A DNA stretch of 64,000 bases from Thunnus maccoyii (taxonomy: Eukaryota > Chordata > Actinopteri > Scombriformes > Scombridae), in contig NC_056533.1 of the NCBI RefSeq assembly GCF_910596095.1, positions 28,060,662 through 28,124,661 of the forward strand, in the 5' to 3' direction. Below, piece after piece: positions 1 to 11,058 of the stretch; within the stretch, counting starts at the first letter, position 1, and each line of letters begins with the position of its first letter. Under the pieces are notes generated by a model that saw only the letters and a program-made list of their open reading frames with translations, did no database searches and had not been told where the DNA came from. Position numbers and translations under genes: made by a program.

Positions 1-64
1 CCTGACAAAACCTCTCAGCTTCCTCCCACGAACGTTTCCTGCTGAGCCTCTCCTCATGAAACAC
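1..64 (-). CDS. ly75: ly75 exon 13, partial: start of C-type lectin domain 4
   Basis: The acceptor (TTGTCAG|GTG) at 65-67 is followed by an open phase-0 frame, [20 protein letters not shown], running to the window edge. It matches the corresponding LY75 segment closely and the pla2r1 exon at 31729-31874 less closely. The exon is cut by the left edge. Confidence 0.88.
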   Translation of the reverse strand, partial: MFHEERLSRKRSWEEAERFCQ

Positions 65-3000
65 CTGACAAGGTGAAACAACAGTTCACAATAGCCAATA
101 AAACTGTTCAGTAAAAAAAAAAAAGACTCGAGAGGACTAAAGAAAGCCAATTCAACTGTCAGATCATGTTATTTAGAATCAAATAAACAGCGATGGCAAA
201 TTGGCAGAGATCATCGTCTAATCTGGAAGCAGATTGATACTCTACAGGAATGGTCATTTGTTCCAAATAATAAGATTTTAGAATGATGATAATACATTTT
301 TGCTTCACTCTACTACTTAATATTACTTTCTTGCTCCAGGTTTGGTTTGTGTTTTGTTTTGAGTGACTAGTGATATTCTCATAAAGTGACTTCCATTCTG
401 GGAATAATTAACTTCTTTCACAACCACTATCACCTCCTCCAAACAACTATCGTTGCTAATGGTGAAAAAAGTCTAGAGTACATGACCACAGATATCAGCT
501 CACACACACGTGTTTCCACTTCAGAGGACATTACTTTGACTTACATTCATTTTCCAGAGACTTATCCTAACTTTCACCACCCTAAAATTAATGATTTACA
601 TTAACTTGCGTTTTGTCCCCATAAGGGAGGCGAGTCCTCACAACATGAGAAATACCTGGACCACACACACACACACCTTGTAGCAGTATCTGCTATCTGA
701 ATTGGACATCCATCCATCTGAACAGTTTTTGCTGAGGTCCGGCTCTGGTTCTGGGGGCGGAGGTGGACTGAGGTCTGTCCTACAAATGGTGCCGGCCTTA
801 AAAGTGGTACAGTTCTTCGTCTCCCAATGGCCAAGGGGTTTTGCGGTGGAAATCACAACACAACCTCCATCCAGCTCTGAAATACACATACAGATGTACA
901 ATATCAAATGCTTTGTGTGGTACTGCTGATACAGTTACTGTTAATGTCCATATAAATTATAGGTATAAGAAACCTCCTGGTTTTACAGACACTACTGAAG
1001 TAAACATTCACAACTTTGATTTTGTTGTCTAGTGTTTGTCTGTTTTTAAATCAGTTTGGGAGTGAAAGCAGGTTCGGGACGTGTGATATGATTTTGGTTG
1101 TGGGGCGATCAGTTTCTGTATATTTGTTGGGGGGTTTACATGTATTTTGACGCTGTCGGCACACACACAGGACACAGAGGTGAATAATATTGATGAAATG
1201 TGTTTTTTTGTGGACATTTCCGCCAACAATCTCGACCCAATTTGGTATGGAACTTGGACTTGTGTCCCAACCATTTTCAATTACTAAAATAACAATTTTC
1301 AATCACTGTGCACTTGTAAAAATACTTTTATTTAAAAAGGTTGTTTTGGCAGAAAGAGGAAACGTGGAGACAGAGGTGGATGACATGCAAAAAAAGTTCC
1401 CCAGCAAGGAATTGAAACTGTGGGTGTTGCATTTATGTGGCATATACTGGGACAACCCCACATTTTGTAATTCAACCCATTAACACCCACTGCTTTTTGA
1501 GGCTGGCTCTGAATTAAAACAAATTTACTTTTTTTTTTTTTTATCCTTAGACTTTGTGATGACTTAGTACATTAAGTTTTCAATGATTTATTTCATTGTT
1601 GGACTGCCATGCTGTTTTGAAGATAGGTTTTTAAGGTATTTTTAAGGTTTTAGTTGAATGCTCTACATGACCATGACCATTAAATGACCATAAAGATGAG
1701 AGTCTAGTTACTCAATACATACGGTTTAATACATATTAATGTTCATGTAACTAGCAGTCTGTTGCGGTTCTACATTGGCAGAAGAGTGAGTGGTAAAAGG
1801 TTACGTTTTTTCTTAGTAAATCAGTAAATCTGAACCTCCACACTAGAAAAAAAAACATATTCTGGAAAGACAGGTGCCGAAACACATGTATCAAATTATT
1901 ATACTGAGATAAAAATAATATAAATTTAGGCTGCAACTAACGATTGTTTTCATCAATGTCATCAACTGATCTGTTGATTGTTTTCTCGATTAATTGATTA
2001 ATCGTTTGTCGACAAGTCTGAAATGTTTTGTTTTTTTCCCAACCAACCATCCACAACCTAAAGATATTCAGTTTACAACTAAAGAACCTAGAAAATATTC
2101 ATATACGACACACTGTACCCAGAGAATTAGGGCGTTTTATCTTAAAAAAATGACTCAAAACAATTAATTGATCATTAAAATAATTGGCGCATTTTCTGGA
2201 AACCAACTTATCATTGCATCTCTACTCTTAATATAATATACTATACACTAATATACTATAATATAATGAACTATACATTAATCATGAGCCTGTGTTGTCT
2301 TGTCCAGTCCTCCAGACTTGTGCCATACCTGCTAGGGAACTAAGTGGAGCACTGGCAACGTGGGTTTAACTTACCTGGTTCGAGCGAGCCCCAGTTGGTG
2401 TATGTCACCACACCCTTGTGCCCATCCTGGCTCAGCCACTGATACTCCCCTGTGGTCTTAATATCCTGCAGCCCGATCCAGAAATACTGAGTTTCATTTT
2501 TCATGTGCTCCGCAAGCAGACGGCTGATGAAGGCCTGCTCAAACCTGGAAAGATCAATAAAGTATGAGCCACCATTTTTCTGCTCAAGCATGGAGAAGAC
2601 AGTTAAGATACTATTAAAGAAGCATATACAATGGAAGAGTTATCTGTTTTACAAATAAAAGTATTATTTTGACATGATACCAGAAAGTATTCACATGGGC
2701 AGCTGATGAGTGATGATCAGTGGGAAAACCAGTTGAACAACTTCGTACCTGTTTCTTATTGTGACGTTACAGCGATCCTTGAAGGTTACTTGATTGGTGT
2801 TCACTTGATAACACGAGTTTCCGTGTCTCCGCCAACCCTGAGGATCGACAGCAGTGAGACTTCAGCTACATTCAAATTACAAGCAAACATGGTCCAAATT
2901 TGTCACTTCCATGCTTGATCCTAGTTTTGATTCAAACTAAGTCCTCAGCGATGGGACTGTAGTGAGAACAGTCAGATCAGTATTCATATTCTCTTCATCA

Positions 3001-6000
3001 GAGTCAACTATGGTAGTTTCATTTTTGCATTCATTTCCAGCAATAGCTGCTAATACAGCTACAGAGCATTAACATTAAACATTTACTGAGCATGAAAGGG
3101 CATCAAAAAGTGTAGTAGACACGCATATCCAATAAACTTCAAACAGTTGCTGGACTAAAGAAACAATGTACAAAAGAAAGATGAAAGTCTGCACACTGTA
3201 GCTCCCTTAGATGCAGTTTAATGAGACATCCACCAATGGTGTTGTTGTTGGTGGATATCTCATTAAACTACATCTAAGGGAGCTACAGTGTGCGGACTTT
3301 CATCTTTCTTCTGAGCATCAAAGGGGACATAACATGCTTATTGTGATTTTCTGTTATTTTAATACTATTAAGATGTCAGATGTCTATATTAAACATGGTC
3401 AAAGATATAAAACTAGAGGTGAACATAGATAAAAATGCTCCCTGAAAGTCCAAATCCTGCTCTGTATGCTTCATTTGCAATGTGTCCTCTACTTCTTTCC
3501 GGTGATCACATCAGATCGTTTGCGCATGCCCACAAACAGCTGTTGGTAACCTTTGTTGATAAGGTTGTTCAATTCGTTGTCCACTCGCATATTTTGGATC
3601 AGATTCATTCTCTAACACATACAGATGCATTTGAGGAGTTGAGATTTCGAGTAAAGAACGAGAAAAAGAAGTGAAATCCTACTATTACTGTTTGTTTACG
3701 TAGGCTCTGGAGCCGCCAAAAGCCTGCAGAGGGGCAGCTTCCAGAAACTAACAATCAGAACAGAGTGGACTCATTGGGAGGGGGACCTTAAAGAGACAGG
3801 AGCTAAAACAGCTGGTTTCAGACAGAGGCTGAACTGAGGTGCTGCATAAAGGGCAAGTATAAGATAAATACAAGGTTTTTTGAACTGTGAATCATGCAAA
3901 GATATTCCAGTAGAACCCCAGATTAAAACCTGGAAATGTGCATGATATGTCCTCTTTAAGGTGAGTAATATGCATGCAGTCTTTCATTCTGAACCTAAAT
4001 TACATAACATGATGAGCTGATACTGTCTATTGCTAACCACATTTAAAAGGTTTCCCTCGGAAAATGTGGTCATGTAGACAATACTCACATCCTCATAGCG
4101 ACAACTGGCCTGTGTTGCCGATTCGTTGATTGTTCCGTTCTTCTGACAAATAAAAGGTAGGCTCTCAGTGCAGTTCCCAACCGACCAACCATGAGACTGT
4201 GGAGAACGGACACAGGTTTGATTTTGCAGATCTTATATAAACAAACTCTTATAGACGATCACAAGAAGACAAAAACACAGCCTTGGTACAGGCCCCACAC
4301 AAAAAGGATGCATACAATGGGCCAGGTTACACAGAAATGCTTGTACTCACACACACATGCACACACACCTCTCTAGAGTAGAAGACACAGTTGGAGTTCG
4401 AGGTAGGCTGAACTGGTTGGTTTGGGCCCCAGTAGGTGAAGGTGACGGGTTTCCCATCGACCCACTTGAAGACAGTGCTGTCAGCACTTTGCAGGCCAAT
4501 CCACACATCCAACGCCTGGCCATCTGACAGACCGTAACACACATATGATCAAATCTCTTTCTGGAATCAAGCTCAAGTAGGCAAAACAAGTGTCTGGTGA
4601 GAAAACATGTTGAATTGAATCCTCATGTCCACCTGGTTTAGTAGTGCATGTGAAAAAAATAAGCCAGTAAGGTGCCAATCAACTCGTTTCATGAAACAAA
4701 TTGATTTGCACCTTTTGATTTACCTTAAAAAAAGAAACTACAATATGAGAGATTTACCTGCATGGAAATTAGTGCTGAGCATCTCTTTGGTGTCAATGGA
4801 GTGGAAGCTGGCCAGAAAGCCTCCTCCTCCCTCTATGTTTTTACAGTGCTGCTGAGCGCCTTCAAAGTTTTGTGGTGTGTCATTCACCAACTTGTAACAC
4901 CAGCCGTTCCATGGGATCCAACCATGTGGACACTCTGTTTCTTTATATTGAAAAGGCTCTGCAGAGAGGGAGAGAGACAGATAGAAGCCATGATGGGAAG
5001 ACAAGTCAATTTTATCTACATAACCCCAAATTACAAATTTGTCTCAGAGGGATTTTACAATCTACAAACAGTTTAACACCCTCTATCGTTGGACAATCGA
5101 CTTAAATCAGGAAAACCATTTAACAGGGAACTAGAAGGGATACCTCTTCAAGAATGTCCAAAAATGCAGTAGTTGTCATATGTACATATGAAGGAAGTCC
5201 ACCGCTTTGGTACACACTGAAATATCTCAACAACTAGTGGATGGATTGCCATGAAATTTTATACAGGCATTCATGGTCTCCATGGGATGAATCCCTCTGA
5301 CTTTGGAGATCTGACCCTGGTTTTTCCTCTAATGCCATCATGAGGTTAACATTTGTGGCTTTGAGTGAAATGTCTTAACAGTTATTGGATGGACTGCCAT
5401 GGAATTTGGTGCAGGCAACCATCTCCCCCTCAGGAATAACTGTAATCACTTTGGTGAACTTTGATCACGTTTTAATGTGTCAAAATACTTTGGTTTATGA
5501 CCAAAAATATCTGCAAAACTAATGACATTAGCCTTAGAAAGCTAGCTTTTAGCTATATCTGGTGCAATATACTGTATGTGTTGTGCATTGTCCCTGTTAA
5601 ATAAACAATACTATAAAAAAAGCCTCTATTCTACTTTGTGTTTAGTGCTAAGTAGCAAATGTTAGTATGCTAACATGCTAAACTAAGATGTTGAACATAT
5701 TTAACATTATAACTGCTTAACATCAGCATGCTAGCATTGTCGCTGTGAGCGTGTAAGCATGCTGACATTAACGTAAAGTTCAAAGCCCTGCTGTTCCCAA
5801 CTAGAGCCTCACAGAGCTGCAGAGCAGGAAGGGTGCAGACTCTTAGTCTTGTTTCAATATTATTCAGAGGACATATACATAAAGTACAGAAAGTGAGGTC
5901 AGCAGCTAACCTACCTGTTGGTGCTGTGTGAGAGGCATTGAAACTCTTTTTGCAGATGTATGGCAGCCGTTCACCGCACGCCTCCGATTCATAGTTCTGC

Positions 6001-9000
6001 TCAGAGTTCAGGACACCACAGTCTGACTCGATAATAATAGTGGTGGATGGCATTCCTGTCAAACACGTGCATAAAACAAAAATAAAATCACATACCGACT
6101 GAGACAGCAGAGCAGAGGAGTGGCATTTACCTCTGAGTATCTTTCTAGCTTCAGCTTTTTGACTGTGGTTCATACACAGAGAGGAAATAAACAGATCCTT
6201 TATGTTGCAATATTGCATAGTAATGTCAGTAGCAACACTGACATGATGTAAATTACGGCAACTGCAAAGAGCTCATATCAGTAGGAGGCCAGACGGCTGC
6301 AGTATCCTTGACTGTCACACCGCAGTGTAAGAACAACACCTTCCCTTTGAGACAAGATATAGCAAAATATATTACAATAGCTAGAAGGCCTCCATTCAGT
6401 ACTATTAATGGGTTATTCAGCAACACTAACAATTCCAATGCCACACTGTGTCCAATAACCAGGCACAATGAGCTTCTTTGCAACACTGGCCTCATTGTTT
6501 GTCTGACTGACACCGACTCTCAGTTTATAGCAGGGCAGCAGCGACCGCAGCAGATTACAACAAGATGCAGGTTTGGTCTGCTGGAGGGAGCAGGTGGTTC
6601 CGGGAACCGAGACTGATTCATTGTGGTTATGCAGAACCAATGCCCACAAATTCAGTTGCATGAAACACATCTCTTTTTCTCTCTCTCGTGCTATTTTTTT
6701 TTGTTTGCCACCACACATTTTAAGACCTACATGTTTACATGTCTCTCAAATGATTATAGTCGTCAACTGACATGTGATGGATCTAAATTTATGGAACTTT
6801 TTTAAATGTATTTATTTAGTAACTCCCAGAAATGGGACAACGATTAAAAAAGTAACACAGTAGACAGACAAAAGTTTATACAATGATGCAAGAATAACAG
6901 TCATCACCTTTTTCCCAACGCAGGAAGGAGAGAGGGGAGCCATCGGACCACTGCCAGCCCTGAGACGTGTCTAACTGATGAAGGCCGATCCACATCCTCT
7001 CGGGCATCGTTTTAAAGCCTTTCACAACTGTACCATGCAACATCACAGCATAGATTTTAAAAAAAAAAAAAAAAGGGGGGGAAATTGTGAGTCCAAAAGA
7101 ATATGAATCAGAAAAGACAATTTGTAACTGTGAATAAAACATAAGGAAACATACAGCATCCTACAGGGATTCTGTAAATGGGCTGAGAAAGACAGAGAGA
7201 GGAGAGCAGGGAAAAACATTCAAGCTGCAACTGAAATGTAAAACTGTCAATAATCATAAGTGCTGCTACTATATAGGCCAATTAGAAGTCCTTGAAGAAG
7301 TGTCAGCTTTAAATGTCAATGACAGCAGTTTGTTCAGGAAGGACTGCCAGTCTGGCAACTGTTGCTGCTGCAGTCAGTTGTCATCAACTTGTCACCACTG
7401 ATGTGGTTGTTCTCAAAAAACAAGTTAGTGGTTCAAGTGTCTTTTACTGTGAGACATTAACAAAGAAGCAGCAAAAGCACACACAAACAGCAGCAACCAC
7501 ATGAACCCTAAACAAAAAGCACAGAGATATTTTGGATGCGAGCCATCCTCAAGAACTAAAAGGTTAGATAATATTCAATTTATTTAAATAAAAGAGCCTG
7601 TGACCCACAGACCTTAAGGACATTAAGGGCATTGGCCATTTAGCAATGAAGTTAAAATGCTGAATGTTTAACAGTGCTTGAACTTGAGTCTAAATTGTTT
7701 CCTGCTGATCTCTATGTTCTCTTAGGTGTAATAATTCATCGGAGGCACAAAAGTGGAAAACCCAGAGCATGACGAACACAACCTAAAAAAGAAGAAACAG
7801 AGTGAGAAGAAGAAGAAGAAGAAGAAGAAGAAGAAGAAAAAGTGGAGAGAGTATGGGTCTTTCCCAACATCCACACTTAAGTAACTAAGGGCTATCTTCT
7901 AAGACAAATTTGTGAGAAAGATGATGCAGATGATTTGCAGAACAAACCGGATGGCACTTAACTCTTAATGTGGTGTGTGGTGCCTTCACACTATAAACAG
8001 CTCTAGTTCAGTCATCTGAGCTTCACTTATTTTCTTTTCTTTTCTTTTCTTTTCACTTAACAACCCAGTAACACACAAACAAAAAAAAAAACATACCCAC
8101 AGGGAACTGAGGAAGCTAAACAATTATGTTATTATGTGGTGCTATTTATAATTTCTACTGTGCATATTTAAACCGACTGGTTTCTGTGTGAACTTTATTT
8201 AAGATCACTTATCAAATAGAAAGCTTTCCTTTTGTCAAGTTTTTGGACATGAATAAAATAGATGATTCTGTTTCTGTTCTGTTTCTTAAAATAGATTGCT
8301 CTCGAACGGAGGAGGCAAAGTGAAACCATTTCCTCAAAGGTTCTCAGGCACGATAAATATTGTTTCTAGGCTGTGAGCGACACGGGCCAGTTGACATCTT
8401 TATTCCTAGTCATTCTTTCTCTTGTACAGTATCCTGTAGCCCTGCCAATGTTTTTACTATTGCTGTTTTTATCATTTGAAATGTTATTATTAAAGAGTGG
8501 GTTAGGAAGCATTCTTCTCATATCAGAGCATTTGATTGTTGTGTTGATGCTGATTCCAACATGAATTTGGTGACTTTAAGCACTTTGTGTTTTTTTTATT
8601 TTTGTCAAGCCAGCTTGAGGAACTATGTGGAGAAGAGGAAGGAACAAGAAGAAGAAGAAGATAAAGAGCAAGAGTAGTAAGTCAGTCTTACAGGTGTTGG
8701 ATTGAAGCTCCTTGAGCTCAGTCACACTGAGCAGATCAGCTCCCTGGCTACGACATGAATCCAAAGCTTCCTGCCAGGTCACCGCCGCACTGGGAACAAA
8801 CTCATAGCAGGAACCCCCTTCCGGCCCGTCGAACAGAGTGTGGCAACCCTCCTCTGCACGGTCAGAGAGATAGTGTGAGTGAGAGTGAGTGCGTCTCTGT
8901 GTTGACAACACCATATGTAATCTAACATGATTTATTGTAGAGATAAATAAAAAAAGAAAAGAGCGTGCACCCATTCAGCTTCTGACAAATATTTTCAGTC

Positions 9001-11022
9001 ACTATTATCATGATTGCATCCTGGAAAACATTCAGGAATGCGACAGAAATAGAATGAAGGTTGTTTTTTTGTTTTTTTTTTAAGGGTTGCTGAATATCTC
9101 CATAGTCAATATCATGTCAAGTAAAAGTCAAATCATGAAAAAAAAAAGTACAACATACCAGGTTTGAGACAGTATCCCTTCTTTATTTCTTGGTCATCGT
9201 CAGAGGAAGTGACACACCAGCTCATTTGGGGGAGATCTGTATCTGGGAGACATCCGTGATGCCAGCTGTTGTTGTATTTGAAGGGGAATTCACAGGGACT
9301 TCCGGCAGAGTTCCCATCTGTGGTGTGAACAACTACATAAAGGGGAGACATGAGCAAAGAGTAAAGTCAGAGACATATTACAAGGTTTCTAACATCCGTC
9401 CAAAAACAAAATCATGTCAGTACATTCATTTGTCAAAAGTTAGATGTGGTGTCTTGTTGCATACACCAAACCAGTTCTACTTCTAGACACACAAACACAA
9501 GCCTAGTGGCTGATGTTAAACAAAAATAAACAATGGTGAGATTAGATCTTTAACGTTAACACTGTTAGAAAACCTGTTAGGATAAAAATGTGTTTATTTG
9601 TGGTCAAACACACAAAGACATTAGCTTAACAAAAATAATAAAAACTCAAATGTTGCATTTATTCAAAATGTTTCAATTTTAAATGACGAAATACGACATC
9701 TATGTAACACTGGACGTAGGTTTCCAGCACCTTACCCTTAATTTACATCAGATCTTGTGTGTTGGTAAATAAAAGGAATATGAATGAGAAGAAAGAACAT
9801 TTTGTAATGAAGGAACGACAAGTGAGAGAAATAAGAAATTAAAATTGGTGCAGAAAATCAAGTGTTTCAAACACAGAAAGAGACAGAAATTAAATAATAT
9901 TTAATGTTACTGAATGTTACTGAAAGCTGTAATTCATCAGACTGCTGCAAATCAAAAATTTAAAAAATAGCTGAGAAATGCAGATTTATGGAAAATTTGA
10001 ATGTATCTACATGGCACTCTAGATCCTCTCTGTTTATGTTCAGCTCTTATTTCATTATCAGAAAGTATAAATGACTCAAGACTCATCTTCTGCATAAATA
10101 CAAATAATTAAGCAAAGATTTGTTTAACACTGAAAAGCCAACCACATGTTAATATTTTTCCAAAACAATCATGGATCATCTTCCATACTTTACCACCAAT
10201 GCAGACAGAATAACAGATCACTACATATTACCACATACATTTGAAAAATGTGCTGTTTAAGGACCTAAAAATATGAATCAGTCTTTAAACTTTCCCTGCT
10301 GGCAAACATGAGAGTCATTTAAATGGCCAACTGGACTCTTTTGGATCGTTTTAAATGTTACATTCAGAAAACAGTGGGAATTTATAAAGAATTCTTAAAG
10401 CTGGCACATATTTTAGGGAGTGTAGGTGTTTGACATTAAAGGTGTGCCAACATAGCCATGCAACGAGCACGGTCTGACCACGAAACAAAAGTGAAAGTCA
10501 GCTTTTATGTTGCACTGCAGCCCACAGACCTAACGCTTATGACTGCATATGAAAGTACCCTAATGAATACGATTACAGCACTAATCACAAAGCACAAAAT
10601 ATGGAATTCCCCAAATATTCAGAAAACACCTCTGTCATACTTAGGTTCCCCTTAAACTGGAATTGGATAGACTATGTTATTTCCTAGCATAAAGGAGTCA
10701 TTTTTATTTATTTTATTTATAAGTTTATTTGTCAGGGACGGTGCAAAAAAACCCATTGTAAGAGGTTGAAATAGCATGAAACAGATGTGTTGCATATAGG
10801 ATTTCTGTTTGCGACCCCTGTCCCTGGTTAGGCTTTTCTACTTATAAATACTCTTATCATTACCAGAAATACTTTAGTTAAATAAAGATCATAATAAATT
10901 GTGACATTCTCAATAACAACAGTATTTACATCACATAACAATCAATTTACATGTGTTGTGTATGTGTTCACATGTGTATGTTCTCTATTCCATGACAATG
11001 TGTTTAAGTGCATAATATTTAA

Positions 11023-11058
<36 letters not shown>

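Noticed and set aside
5670..6218. A 182-codon open frame on the minus strand
   Set aside because: Only 5915-6055 is an exon (ly75 CTLD1, third part); the rest is intron and a dispersed repeat read through by chance.
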